Source: Bacteroidaceae bacterium (GTDB taxonomy: Bacteria > Bacteroidota > Bacteroidia > Bacteroidales > Bacteroidaceae). Taken from it: a DNA stretch of 64,000 nucleotides. Positions 41,574-50,710 of this stretch are shown here, piece after piece (positions within the stretch are counted from its first letter, which is position 1; every line of letters begins with the position of its first letter). Both the position numbers and the translations under genes were made by a program. A model generated the notes under the pieces. The model was not told where the DNA came from. It searched no databases and saw nothing but the letters and a program-made list of their open reading frames with translations. The stretch covers positions 55,034-119,033 of the forward strand of contig JAILDV010000035.1 in the NCBI GenBank assembly GCA_024688885.1, given 5' to 3'.

Positions 41574-42473
41574 TTACTTGTCTTTTTTACCGAAAAGAGA
41601 GAAGTGAACGTAGCGTTTTGGATGCAATCTGAAGTCTTCAAGCAGACGTGATGAATTCAGCATGGTTGAGTCAATGTGCAAAGCAATGGAGTTGTCATTC
41701 ATCAGCATGCCGAGCGACGTCTCCTTGCTGTTCATGGCTGTGTTCATCTTGAAGGTCATTTCCTGCACGCCTGCCATGGTGGCATCAGCTTTTTGGGCAA
41801 TACCGACCAAATCTATCTGGGTCAACTGCCCTGTTGTTGTTTCCAGATTGTCGCAGATGTTGTTTGTCTTTGCCATGAGCTGTGGCACATCCTTCCCGAG
41901 CAGACCATTGATTTGGCGAGTGGTCATCCGTAAGTCTGCAGATACAGCTTCCATGTTATGCAGTGAGGAAGCGATGGCTGGGTCATTTGCCATTGTGTTG
42001 ATGGCAGTCAAGATAGAATCCATCTTGGGTAACAGCGCTTCCACTTTGGGTATCATGTTACCAGCTTCGGTCATCAGGTCAACCATTGGAGCACCCTTGA
42101 TGGTGTCACCCGGATGAAGAATGGCAGTGGGATTAGGACCTAATCTCAAATTCATCATGGCACTTCCCAACATCTCCTTTGTCATATAGACACTGGTGCC
42201 TTCTGGAATTTGGAATTTAGGATTGACCGTGATCTCCACAGTCAGGTTCTGCTTGTCGGAATTGAAAGTGATGGCTTTTACGGTACCCACCTTCAAACCG
42301 TTGGCACGCACATCAGAAGCTGTGGGCATACCTTGCACATCGGCGATTTCCACGAAATAGGACACCTCATCACTAAAGAGTTTCAGACCCTTAAGGAAGA
42401 TGATGCCGACATAAACGATGATGGCGGAAAGAATGGCCACCGATGCGATTTTGATTTCTTTGCTGATTTTCAT
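41574..42473 (-). CDS. MCE/MlaD-family lipid-transport protein
   Basis: 299 residues from the ATG at 42473; an upstream TTG at 42485 is rejected because it overlaps the amidase stop. One TM (IASVAILSAIIVYVGIIFL), an MCE domain (SYFVEIADVQGMPTASDVRANGLKVGTV, then MLGSAMMNLRLGP), and a helical C-terminal part (LLPKMDSILTAINTMANDP) with HXXK-like repeats. MCE proteins of this type link to MlaEF permeases and help lipid trafficking to or from the outer membrane; the permease genes are not here. One base separates it from the amidase gene, so the two share an operon. Confidence 0.88.
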   Translation of the reverse strand: MKISKEIKIASVAILSAIIVYVGIIFLKGLKLFSDEVSYFVEIADVQGMPTASDVRANGLKVGTVKAITFNSDKQNLTVEITVNPKFQIPEGTSVYMTKEMLGSAMMNLRLGPNPTAILHPGDTIKGAPMVDLMTEAGNMIPKVEALLPKMDSILTAINTMANDPAIASSLHNMEAVSADLRMTTRQINGLLGKDVPQLMAKTNNICDNLETTTGQLTQIDLVGIAQKADATMAGVQEMTFKMNTAMNSKETSLGMLMNDNSIALHIDSTMLNSSRLLEDFRLHPKRYVHFSLFGKKDK

Positions 42474-42474
42474 A

Positions 42475-43581
42475 TTATTCTTCAAATGTCACGATGAATG
42501 CTTGGGGGAATTTATCAAGGATGGATTGGCGCAATTTCTTCGCTTCATCCATATTGGTGGCAGAACCGTAAGTGTAGATATATCTGCCTTCCTTTTCGTG
42601 CCTCTCACACTTCAAGCCCTTGAACTGCTTGTCGTTGCTTTTCAGTTTGGCACTGCCAGAGAAGATTTGCACCTTATACACCGTGCGCTTTTCACCATTT
42701 GTTGTGGTCGGTACGCTTGTTGTGGTGCTGGCCTCAGAGGGTGCTTCAGTCGCAGTCGTTGTTGGCACAGGAGTGGTGGATGGCTTTTCTAACTTTGATT
42801 CCTTGCCAGTTTTCTGTGCCTTGTATTTCACAATGGCATTGTAAATGCTCTTTGCCATTGTTTGCCTACCAGACGTTGACATCAGGAACTGTTCTTCCGA
42901 TGGGGTGGAGATGTAACCGACTTCCAACAACACGCTTGGCATATATGTGAGACGTAGTACGGCAAGATTGGCCTGCAAGACACCCATGTCATTTCTGCCT
43001 GCCGTATGTACCATCTCGTTTTGCACCATCTTGGCAAAGTTCACGCTCTCCTTCATGTCGTGGTCTTGCATGAGTTCGAACATGATGTTGCTTTCGGGTG
43101 AAGGGTTGTAGTTGTATTTCTTGGCATCCTCGCCTTCGAGGGCAATCACAGAGTTTTCTCGCTTTTCCACAGCCAGATTGGTCGATGCCGTGCGGAGGGT
43201 GAGGGTGTAAGATTGTACACCTGTTGCCTTTCGTGCATTCTTTGGCAAAGCATTGGTGTGGATGCTCACAAAAAGGTCGGCTTTCGCTTTGTTGGCAATT
43301 TCAGCGCGTCTTCCTAATTCAATGAACACGTCCGTACTTCTCGTATAGATTAACTTCACATCAGGACAGCTCGCCTTAAGAAGTCTTCCCACTTCGAGCG
43401 TGATGCCCAAATTGATGTCTTTCTCACGGTTGGAAGACGATGAACCGATGGCACCGGGGTCTTTCCCACCATGTCCAGCATCAAGCACCACAACAAATTG
43501 CCCACCATCAGTCATGGCCGAGGTTGGAATGGCATAAAGCAGGGTGCCTAATAATATAATAATGTGTAAAAGCCTTCTCAT
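42475..43581 (-). CDS. N-acetylmuramoyl-L-alanine amidase with SPOR-like C-terminus
   Basis: 368 residues from the ATG at 43581 (MRRLLHIIILLGTLL), which follows a -7 box by 19 bases; a TTG at 43602 is rejected. After a signal peptide the Amidase_3 domain shows zinc ligands His37 (VLDAGHGGKDPGA), Glu53 (NREKDINLG) and His108 (VSIHTNA); the catalytic Glu is in the VLLEVGYISTP stretch. A Thr/Ser/Pro linker (about 255-300) leads to a SPOR-like domain (VYKVQIFSGSAKLKSNDKQF). It cuts the amide bond between MurNAc and the peptide during cell separation. Confidence 0.9.
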   Translation of the reverse strand: MRRLLHIIILLGTLLYAIPTSAMTDGGQFVVVLDAGHGGKDPGAIGSSSSNREKDINLGITLEVGRLLKASCPDVKLIYTRSTDVFIELGRRAEIANKAKADLFVSIHTNALPKNARKATGVQSYTLTLRTASTNLAVEKRENSVIALEGEDAKKYNYNPSPESNIMFELMQDHDMKESVNFAKMVQNEMVHTAGRNDMGVLQANLAVLRLTYMPSVLLEVGYISTPSEEQFLMSTSGRQTMAKSIYNAIVKYKAQKTGKESKLEKPSTTPVPTTTATEAPSEASTTTSVPTTTNGEKRTVYKVQIFSGSAKLKSNDKQFKGLKCERHEKEGRYIYTYGSATNMDEAKKLRQSILDKFPQAFIVTFEE

Positions 43582-43599
43582 ATTAATTTTAAATCGTTG

Positions 43600-43607
43600 C
43601 AAAGGTA
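43600..43607 (-). promoter_or_regulatory. -7 box of the amidase-MCE operon
   Basis: TACCTTTG on the minus strand, 18 bases upstream of the amidase ATG. Repetitive AT-rich TTGATGAT-type DNA lies upstream, 43614-43660. Confidence 0.6.
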
Positions 43608-43777
43608 CAAAAAATAATTGATAATTGATGATTGATGATTGATAATTAGTTATTCAGATAAAAAAATAGCGACCAAGCGCCACAAAATAAGCGGCTGCTT
43701 CCTTCTTGTTTCTGTGTAGGAGCTCACCCGTAAACTTTGGGGCACTAACAAAGAGAGGTTCTAAAGCTTTATGGCAA

Positions 43778-43857
43778 GCCCTGCAACGTAATTACCTTTC
43801 ACCCTGCGGGCAAATTACGTTACGCCCTGTACCGTAATTACGTTTGTTGGTGTGGCG
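43778..43857 (+). repeat. REP-like element, family 1, copy B
   Basis: GCCCTGCAACGTAATTACC, ACCCTGCGGGCAAATTACG and GCCCTGTACCGTAATTACGT follow in 80 bases and end in TTGTTGGTGTGGCG. It has the head-to-tail module pattern of copy A, and inverted it matches copy C (63702-63782) over most of its length. GCCCGC and CGTAATTACG palindromes make foldable hairpins. The 447-bp gap (43582-44049) otherwise holds AT-rich DNA, no gene, and the terminator at 43983. Confidence 0.75.
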
Positions 43858-43982
43858 TATTAGATATAGTGACTACTTTGTGAAAAGGATGGAATAGTAT
43901 CAGAAATAGATTTGTATTCTATTGATAATGAATAAAATGTGGTGATGCTTGAAGGTGCCTTAACTGCACTGTCACAAACACG

Positions 43983-44053
43983 TTGAGCCTAACGACACAA
44001 AGCTCACGAGCCTTGTGGGGGTAAGCTCGTGAGCTTTGTGTCGTTAAGCTCAA
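43983..44053 (-). terminator. Very long hairpin at the end of the TonB receptor gene
   Basis: A 29-base arm at 43983-44011 pairs with 44025-44053 with one mismatch, around a 13-nt loop. It overlaps the receptor stop codon (44050-44052). The words GCTCACGAGC and GTGAGCTTTG resemble those of the hairpins at 59717-59781. Strength and position suggest a terminator or a 3'-end protector; no T tail is seen on the minus strand. Confidence 0.7.
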
Positions 44054-45981
44054 AGTGCTACTTTCACTCCTGCTGTGTACCACACGCCAGGTTGTTTCAC
44101 GTTGGCATAGTCGTAGTAGGGGTGGTTGGTCAGGTTGTTCGCCTGCACATAAAATGTGTAGTGAGGTTCTGCCCACTGCATTTTGAGATCAAGTGTGGCA
44201 TAGGTTCCATAGCTTTGGTGCTCACCTGTTAGGGCATTCTCAAAGTCTCCTTCACGGTTTTTGAGGGTGAAGTCCCATTGTGCCGTGAGTTTGCCGAAGA
44301 TGCGATGATTGTATGAAGCAACGAACTTGTGACGCAGGAAGGTCATGCGGGATGCGTATTGGGCAGCTTGCTCGGCATCGACACGATATTTGTAGTTGTA
44401 GCAATAGCTGAGGGTGAGTCTCTGCAGCAGAGCGTTCACACCCCATTGTTGGGTGAAATCAAAGGTGCCCAACGCCTCTGCACCAATGTTGTCTATATCG
44501 CTGTTGGCAGTGGTGTAGAAGGTGTCATTGGGGTATTTCACCCAGTCAATCATATCCGTTCCCTTGCGATAGAATCCTTTGACTTGTACCCTGAAGAAGT
44601 CGCCCGTGTAGCTTGCGCCAAGATGCCAATCTGTGCTCTTTTCAGGGTTTAGTTGTGCGTTTCCTTGCAGCCCGGGACCATTGTAGTAAATGTCTGTATA
44701 CGTGGGTGTTCGTAGGCTTTGATTGAAGGATGCATAGAACTTCCATTTGGCTGCAGGCCGCCATGCAAGGTCTATGCCCGGATATAACTTCATGCCACCT
44801 TCGACTGCTGTGTTATGGTTGGCAAGTACGCCGAGCGAGAGGGTGAGGTGGTCAAAGAGAATGTCGTGCTCAAGATACAGGCTCACATTGCTACGCCCAT
44901 CCTTGTATTTGTAGTGTTCATTCCATCCGGGAACTTTATACTTGTGCTGTTCATCTTCTGGAATCTCTTTGCCCAAACGGGTGGAGAGAATGTTCTCCCG
45001 ACGGAACTCCACACCAACAGCCGTCTTGCCCAATGCCCATGTGGTATAGGCGTTGAGATTGGCTCCATAGACATTGGTCTGATGGAAATTTTGGTAAGCA
45101 GCCGGATTGTCGCGCCACCACACGTAATGGTCGAGGGAACGGTTCCAATACAATTGTACGGGAACATGGATTCTACCTTTATATTCAGCTTGCGCGGCAA
45201 TGAGGTAACGACGATCCTGCTCATACTGGGAATCAGAACCTGTGCCATAGAAAGTGTTGGCGCCATAGTTCATGGTGCTCAATCCTGCCTGAAGCGTTGC
45301 GTCGAACAGCTGACTTTCATATTTGCCGTTCCAATAAGCATTCCCTTTATTGAAATCATCGTTGCTTGTACCTCCATCACTTCGAGCATATCCTCCACTA
45401 ACTCGATTGTTGAAGTGGTTAGTCTTCAAAGAAACATGTGCATTGGCTCCGAAAGATCCATACGAACCTCCTTGCAAATGGGCACCGGCACTGCTTTTCT
45501 TCTCTGTGCGTGTCACAATGTTAACTGCTCCCGCAAAAGCTTGACAGCCATACACTCGACTGGCTCCTCCCTCAATCACTTCAATGCGTTCAATGTCATC
45601 CACATTTACAGGAAAATCTGCAGCCAAATGTCCCGTGTGGGGATTGCTGATGTTGATGCCGTTGAGCAGGATGGTCAACTGGTCTTCCGTGCCACCATTC
45701 ACACCGATGTCCGTCTGTATGCCGAATCCCCCACGTTGACGCACATCGACTCCTGCTGCAAGTTTGAGCAGGTCGTTGACAGAACTGGCACTTGATGCTT
45801 CAATTTCTTGTTTGGTAATCACTTGAACGAGACGTACTGCTTTGTCTGCTGGTAACGGAGCGCGTGTGCCTATTACCTCCGTTTCATTCAGATTCATCTC
45901 GTATGTTGTCTTGTTTTCTTGTGCATGCAATGCTTCAGCCACATTCCATATGGCTGCTATCAAAATAATCAGTTTTCTCAT
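44050..45981 (-). CDS. TonB-dependent outer-membrane receptor (BtuB/vitamin or siderophore type)
   Basis: 643 residues. Signal peptide MRKLIILIAAIWNVAEALHA; plug domain with the box LNETEVIGTRAPLPADKAVRLVQVI, LKLAAGVDVRQRGGFGIQTDIGVNGG and the plug end VEGGASRVYG-type IEVIEGGASRVYGCQAFAGAVNI; then a 22-strand-type barrel that ends in AGVKVAL. No N-terminal SusC-like carboxypeptidase-D domain, so it is the iron/cobalamin type. It follows the YiiX gene by 9 bases. No cobalamin riboswitch lies upstream. The substrate is unknown. Confidence 0.88.
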   Translation of the reverse strand: MRKLIILIAAIWNVAEALHAQENKTTYEMNLNETEVIGTRAPLPADKAVRLVQVITKQEIEASSASSVNDLLKLAAGVDVRQRGGFGIQTDIGVNGGTEDQLTILLNGINISNPHTGHLAADFPVNVDDIERIEVIEGGASRVYGCQAFAGAVNIVTRTEKKSSAGAHLQGGSYGSFGANAHVSLKTNHFNNRVSGGYARSDGGTSNDDFNKGNAYWNGKYESQLFDATLQAGLSTMNYGANTFYGTGSDSQYEQDRRYLIAAQAEYKGRIHVPVQLYWNRSLDHYVWWRDNPAAYQNFHQTNVYGANLNAYTTWALGKTAVGVEFRRENILSTRLGKEIPEDEQHKYKVPGWNEHYKYKDGRSNVSLYLEHDILFDHLTLSLGVLANHNTAVEGGMKLYPGIDLAWRPAAKWKFYASFNQSLRTPTYTDIYYNGPGLQGNAQLNPEKSTDWHLGASYTGDFFRVQVKGFYRKGTDMIDWVKYPNDTFYTTANSDIDNIGAEALGTFDFTQQWGVNALLQRLTLSYCYNYKYRVDAEQAAQYASRMTFLRHKFVASYNHRIFGKLTAQWDFTLKNREGDFENALTGEHQSYGTYATLDLKMQWAEPHYTFYVQANNLTNHPYYDYANVKQPGVWYTAGVKVAL

Positions 45982-45990
45982 GTTTTGTCG

Positions 45991-46818
45991 TTAAAAGAAT
46001 TTTCCAATGATTTCTATTTTCTCACTTTGGCTGATGCCACCAGGATTTGTGCCGGGCCATCCTTCAGGAACACTCATGTTCCACTGGCGATAGTAGTCTT
46101 TCCAAAAGGTGGTGATGTTACCGTTCTTGTCATGAAAAGACATGGGAGTTTGAGGAAAGAGTTCCTTCCCCTCAGCATCAAAATACGAATAGTGGATCAG
46201 TTCGCTGCAATAGATGGCAGAATCACTTGGCATGTATTGATGGTCATAAGGTCTGCCAAGATATGTTTTAGCCCTCTCTACGGATGCAGCGACATTGGAG
46301 GTGTCCTTCAGCCTGCCGAGCAGCACCATCGGGTTGCCGGTAGGGGTATGGTCACAATGTTCAAAGAAAGATTGGATAGGGTGAAGCCAAACGCCATGTT
46401 TGTCGGAGGCTTCGAGCGCGTATGTTCCAGATGACTCTTTACATACGATGGCTACATGAGAAACTCGCTGAAGGTCGATGCCTTCAGTCACAGATACGAT
46501 GGCTTGCGCAATGCCATCACGAGCGGGACTTGCTACACAGAAGAGCAAATCGCCGTGTTGAAGCGCTGTGAGGTCAAGCAGTTCGTCTTCTCCGCCTGAA
46601 GAAGATGTACCTGTGCTATTGCTCTGCTCATCCATGGTCGGGCGTTGGCTCATAGCCATTATGGCAGCCGACGAATCAGGACAGGCAACAGCCAAGGTGG
46701 CAACACTGAGCACGCTGATGCGAATCTCCTTCTTCAAACTGAGGAAGATTGCATCGCCACGACGTGAGAAGTGATGCCACTTGATAGCCTCGGGCTTCTT
46801 GATTGTTGTTTTTTTCAT
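45991..46818 (-). CDS. YiiX-type (Peptidase_C92) NlpC/P60-like hydrolase with long N-terminal lead
   Basis: 275 residues. The core (LQHGDLLFCVASPARDGIAQ, VSHVAIVCKE, GRPYDHQYMPSDSAIYCSELIHYSY) matches the YiiX/YebB family, with His in SHVAI and Cys in YCSEL as probable catalytic pair. The first 75 residues are unusual: a basic stretch (KWHHFSRRGDAIFLSLKKEI) followed by a hydrophobic run (SVLSVATLAVACPD), resembling a leader often seen on Bacteroidota TonB receptors of the cobalamin type, then a Ser/Thr-rich linker. The gene is sandwiched between rodA (37 bases upstream) and the receptor (9 bases downstream), so it may be co-transcribed with both. Confidence 0.8.
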   Translation of the reverse strand: MKKTTIKKPEAIKWHHFSRRGDAIFLSLKKEIRISVLSVATLAVACPDSSAAIMAMSQRPTMDEQSNSTGTSSSGGEDELLDLTALQHGDLLFCVASPARDGIAQAIVSVTEGIDLQRVSHVAIVCKESSGTYALEASDKHGVWLHPIQSFFEHCDHTPTGNPMVLLGRLKDTSNVAASVERAKTYLGRPYDHQYMPSDSAIYCSELIHYSYFDAEGKELFPQTPMSFHDKNGNITTFWKDYYRQWNMSVPEGWPGTNPGGISQSEKIEIIGKFF

Positions 46819-46855
46819 TCTGATTTTAATTATTGATTATATGGGCTTTATCAGC

Positions 46856-48325
46856 CTATTGTCGTTTAAGATTTCGTTCCGCATCCATACGGAGGAAAAT
46901 GAAGAGCAGCAAAGTGAATCCCCACAGAGAAGAACCGCCATAGGAGAAGAAGGGGAGGGGAATACCGATGACAGGAGTCAAGCCCAGCACCATTCCCACA
47001 TTGATGAACAAGTGGAAAAGGAAGATGCAGAGCACACAATACCCATAGACTCTTCCCATCGTGTCCGTTTGTCGTTCAGCAAGTGCGATGAGTCGCCAAA
47101 TGAAGAGCAGATAGACAATGAGCACGCCTGCCGAGCCGATGAATCCTTCTTCTTCGCCCACTGTGCAGAAGATAAAGTCCGTGTGTTGCTCTGGCACATA
47201 TCTTAGTTTCGTCTGCGTACCATTGAGAAATCCTTTGCCGAACAAGCCACCAGAACCAATTGCAATCTTTGCCTGATTCACATTGTAGCCGGCACCACGA
47301 GGGTCGTCTTTCATGCCCAACAACACTTCGATACGGATACGTTGGTGGTCATCCAAATGCTCAAATAGTGTGTCGGTGATATAGAAGAAAGACGTGGACA
47401 TGATGGCAAAGAGTGTTATCATGGCATAGCGTATCAGTCGGTTGTAAAGAGCTAATACGATGAGGTAGCAAATCATCAAGATACATAACCCCAACATCAC
47501 ATAGCAGACGTTGAATGGAATAGCATAAATAGAGAAGAGCATTGCCAGCAATGTGCCGCCAAAACAGGTGTATGCCATCAATTTCACCGCACGAAGGTTT
47601 TTGCAATACACCCACACCATACCAATCGTGAATATCATGGCTAGTAATAGTACTGTGAACTCTCCAATGGACACAGGCATGTCGGTAATGTAGTCTTGAC
47701 TGAATTTCATGCCCACCACAAAATACACGACACAGGCAAATCCTGTAAACAACAAGGAACCTGTCATGCCCTCTCTATATAGCATCAAGAAAAATGCAAA
47801 ATAGACAAGAGCAGAACCTGTCTCCTTCTGAGCAATGATGAGGAGCATGGGAAGGAATATCATTGCAATGGCGATACCGATGTCTTTGGTCTTTCGAATG
47901 CTGAATCCATATTGGTCCATCAATTTTCCGAGTGCTAATGCTACAGCGAACTTGGCAAATTCGGCAGGTTGTATCTTGACGGATGAACCGAGTGGCAGCC
48001 AAGAACGCGAACCTTTCGTGTCAGGTGCAATGACAATGGTGACAGCCAGTAGAATCATCATGGCTCCATAAATGACATAGGCGGCCGTGTCGTAGAAGCG
48101 TTTCTCGATGAGCATCAGAACGGCTGCCAACACCAGCGAGGTGCCTCCCCATACGATTTGCTTGCCAGAATTGGTCTCCCAACTGAAAAGGTCGGGATTG
48201 TTGAAATCGTAGCAAGCACCGCACACACTGAACCATCCCCACACGATGAGTATCACGTAGAGCATGATGGTCATCCAGTCAATGCTGAGGAAGATGCCTT
48301 TGCTGCCTTGTTCTTGTTCTGTCAT
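46856..48325 (-). CDS. rodA: RodA peptidoglycan polymerase (SEDS family)
   Basis: 489 residues with ten or so helices. SEDS signatures: GSRSWLPLGSSVKIQPAEFAKFAVALAL (the LQPSE-type motif) and the C-terminal EEGFIGSAGVLIVYLLFIWR, then PLPFFSYGGSSLWGF. The insert of about 60 residues in the middle (IDWMTIMLYVILIVWGWFSVCGACYDF start; loop near VLLGMKDDPRGAGYNVNQAKIAIGSGGLFGKG) contains the glycan-side loop. It polymerises lipid II during elongation with PBP2, whose gene ends 9 bases upstream. Confidence 0.93.
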   Translation of the reverse strand: MTEQEQGSKGIFLSIDWMTIMLYVILIVWGWFSVCGACYDFNNPDLFSWETNSGKQIVWGGTSLVLAAVLMLIEKRFYDTAAYVIYGAMMILLAVTIVIAPDTKGSRSWLPLGSSVKIQPAEFAKFAVALALGKLMDQYGFSIRKTKDIGIAIAMIFLPMLLIIAQKETGSALVYFAFFLMLYREGMTGSLLFTGFACVVYFVVGMKFSQDYITDMPVSIGEFTVLLLAMIFTIGMVWVYCKNLRAVKLMAYTCFGGTLLAMLFSIYAIPFNVCYVMLGLCILMICYLIVLALYNRLIRYAMITLFAIMSTSFFYITDTLFEHLDDHQRIRIEVLLGMKDDPRGAGYNVNQAKIAIGSGGLFGKGFLNGTQTKLRYVPEQHTDFIFCTVGEEEGFIGSAGVLIVYLLFIWRLIALAERQTDTMGRVYGYCVLCIFLFHLFINVGMVLGLTPVIGIPLPFFSYGGSSLWGFTLLLFIFLRMDAERNLKRQ

Positions 48326-48334
48326 GATTGCTGT

Positions 48335-50179
48335 TTACCTTTCTCTTGTTCCATAATCAATGTGCCTGCTTTGGAAGGATGAGGCTCTTGCTTCACTGGC
48401 AGGCGAGAGTTTTCCATTGATGAACTGTTCCATCATCAATGCGCCGATAGGCACACCATATGTGGCACCGAAACCGCCATTCTCCACATAGACGGCAATG
48501 GCTATCTTGGGGTTATCCTTTGGAGCGAATCCCATGAAAGCAGAATGGTCTTTTCCTCTGTTCTGGGCTGTTCCGGTCTTGCCACACACTTCATACATGG
48601 AGGTGTTGGCAGTGCGGCAAGTACCGCCAATGACTGCTTTGCGCATTCCCTCTACCACCAAGTCGTAATATTTCTTTTCCACCTTCGTCTTATGTTTTAC
48701 CAGAAGACTGTCGGCAATGTGTCCTCCATCGATGCGCTTCACAATGTGGGGAGTGATGTAGTAGCCACGATTGGCAATGGTGGCACCGAGATTGGCTATC
48801 TGAAGCGGTGTAAGCGTCACTTCTCCCTGTCCGATGGCAATGGAGATGACGCCAAGCGCATTCCATTGTCCCAATCGCCGGTCGTAATAATCAGCATTCG
48901 GAATCATGCCACGCACTTCTCCAGGAAGGTCAACCCCCAACTTATATCCGAAGCCCATTGACACCATATAGTCCTTCCATGTGGTCATGGCTTCTTGTAT
49001 GTTCTTATAATTCTTACGATTGTTCAGCATGTGATAGAGTCCCCAACAGAAATAGCCGTTACATGAAGTGGCGATGGCAGGGATGAGGGGCAGGGGAGAA
49101 CCATGCCCGTGACATCCGACCCTCATGCCTTTGGTGACGAATCCTCTGTAGCAAGGATAAGCCGTGGAAGATGTGATGATACCCTCCTGCAAGAACGTCA
49201 AGCCCTGCGAGGTCTTGAAAGTGGAACCTGGAGGGTAAGTGCCGGAGATGGCTCGGTTCAGCATGGGCTTCATCGGGTCGCGTTGCATTTCCATCATCTG
49301 TGTGCTGCGTTGTTTACCTTCCATCCGATGAGGGTCATAACTGGGTGCACTGACCATGCAGAGAATCTCACCTGTTTTAGGTTCAATGGCAACGATGGCA
49401 CCCATCTTTCCCTCCATCAAGCGTTCACCGAGGGCCTGCAATTTTGCATCAATGGAAAGCGTGAGGTTCTTTCCCGGTATTGGTTTACGATCCAGTGCAC
49501 CATTGCGGTAGTGCCCTTGAATGCGCCCATGTGCATCGCGCAAAAGAATTTGCACTCCCTTCACGCCTCTCAACTCTGCTTCATAACTGCGTTCCACACC
49601 TTGCTTGCCAATATAATCTCCCGGATCATAATAATCGTCACGCTCCACTTCCGTTTGCGACACCTCTGCCACATCCCCTAAAATATGGGCACAATGGTCA
49701 GTGGCATAGCGCCGTATGGTGCGTTCACGAATGTAAAATCCATGAAAGCGGAACAACTTTTCTTGAAAAACACCATATTCCTGTGCAGAGATTTGTGGCA
49801 TGAAAAGCTGTTGGGTGTAAGTGGAATAGCCGGGATTCTTATTGCGGTCCTTGATGAGCGCCATGCGTTCATCAAACTGTTGTTGTGTAATGCCGATTGT
49901 CTGACAGAAATCGAGTGTATCAAGGTTCTTAACCTCGCGCATGATGACCATGATGTCGTAGGCAGGTTGGTTAAACACTAACAATTCGCCATTGCGGTCA
50001 TAGATGACGCCCCGTGCAGGGAATATGACATTGTTGAAAAAAGCGTTGTCATTAGCACGGCTTTTATATTCCTCATCAGATAGTTGCAGAAAAGCCAGAC
50101 GAATGATATAGCACAGCACAATCACCAATGCTATACCAGCCAAAACATACTTGCGATTTTCGTAAACATGATTTTTCAT
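48335..50179 (-). CDS. mrdA: Penicillin-binding protein 2 (elongation transpeptidase)
   Basis: 614 residues: one TM (YVLAGIALVIVLCYIIRLAFL), a pedestal domain (ARGVIYDRNGELLVFNQPAYD), and the transpeptidase domain with active Ser in PPGSTFKTSQG (SxxK), the SxN motif SCN in IATSCNGYFCW, and KTGTAQN. It crosslinks peptidoglycan for lateral growth. It lies between mreD and rodA in the shape operon. Residues and length are normal for the family. Confidence 0.93.
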   Translation of the reverse strand: MKNHVYENRKYVLAGIALVIVLCYIIRLAFLQLSDEEYKSRANDNAFFNNVIFPARGVIYDRNGELLVFNQPAYDIMVIMREVKNLDTLDFCQTIGITQQQFDERMALIKDRNKNPGYSTYTQQLFMPQISAQEYGVFQEKLFRFHGFYIRERTIRRYATDHCAHILGDVAEVSQTEVERDDYYDPGDYIGKQGVERSYEAELRGVKGVQILLRDAHGRIQGHYRNGALDRKPIPGKNLTLSIDAKLQALGERLMEGKMGAIVAIEPKTGEILCMVSAPSYDPHRMEGKQRSTQMMEMQRDPMKPMLNRAISGTYPPGSTFKTSQGLTFLQEGIITSSTAYPCYRGFVTKGMRVGCHGHGSPLPLIPAIATSCNGYFCWGLYHMLNNRKNYKNIQEAMTTWKDYMVSMGFGYKLGVDLPGEVRGMIPNADYYDRRLGQWNALGVISIAIGQGEVTLTPLQIANLGATIANRGYYITPHIVKRIDGGHIADSLLVKHKTKVEKKYYDLVVEGMRKAVIGGTCRTANTSMYEVCGKTGTAQNRGKDHSAFMGFAPKDNPKIAIAVYVENGGFGATYGVPIGALMMEQFINGKLSPASEARASSFQSRHIDYGTRER

Positions 50180-50188
50180 GGCTTCTCA

Positions 50189-50710
50189 CTAATGATGCGT
50201 TTTCTCTTTCTTCGTTTGTGTCAGTAATTCGATGCAGACGATGATGAATGTGGAGAGCACAGAACCTCCCAAGATGGAGGTGAGTGTCAAGGTCAAATCT
50301 GCCAAAGTGAACGCATCCAGTAGATAGAAGCAACTGTGCAAAGCCGCCATGAGAAGAAAAACAAAAAAGGCATAATTCCAGAATCCCAATGTGGAGAAAG
50401 AAGGAATCAAGTTCTCTGCAGAATCGCGAGGCACTTGCATTTCAAGAAGGACGGGCTGAATCATGGCAATCAAGGTGCATGATGCTGCGGCCATACCTGC
50501 TGTGTTGCTGAAAATGTCGAAAAGGAATCCCGTCACAAATCCCCATACCAAAATGGCTATGCGTGAAGTGCCACGATGCATGCGCACCACCATATAGCCC
50601 ATCACAAGTGGTGTGATATATCCCAGCAGGTGGATGTGATTGAACACCAACACCTGAAAGAGTAACAGGATGAAGAGTCTGAAAAGACGTGTGAAGAAGA
50701 TGGAATTCAT
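50189..50710 (-). CDS. mreD: Rod shape-determining protein MreD
   Basis: 173 residues, five to six hydrophobic segments (LFILLLFQVLVFNHIHLLG, IAILVWGFVTGFLFDIFSNT, AAASCTLIAMIQPVLL). The pattern GFLFDIFSNT is the conserved MreD motif. MreD links MreC to the elongasome in the inner membrane. Its start overlaps the mreC stop by 4 bases (ATGA), so translation is coupled. Confidence 0.88.
   Translation of the reverse strand: MNSIFFTRLFRLFILLLFQVLVFNHIHLLGYITPLVMGYMVVRMHRGTSRIAILVWGFVTGFLFDIFSNTAGMAAASCTLIAMIQPVLLEMQVPRDSAENLIPSFSTLGFWNYAFFVFLLMAALHSCFYLLDAFTLADLTLTLTSILGGSVLSTFIIVCIELLTQTKKEKTHH

Noticed and set aside
44815..45795. 326-codon plus-strand frame over the TonB receptor
   Set aside because: Antisense shadow of a clear receptor; no recognisable motifs.
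45982..46855. Cobalamin riboswitch before the TonB receptor
   Set aside because: The receptor follows YiiX by 9 bases and YiiX follows rodA by 37 bases, leaving no space for a riboswitch.
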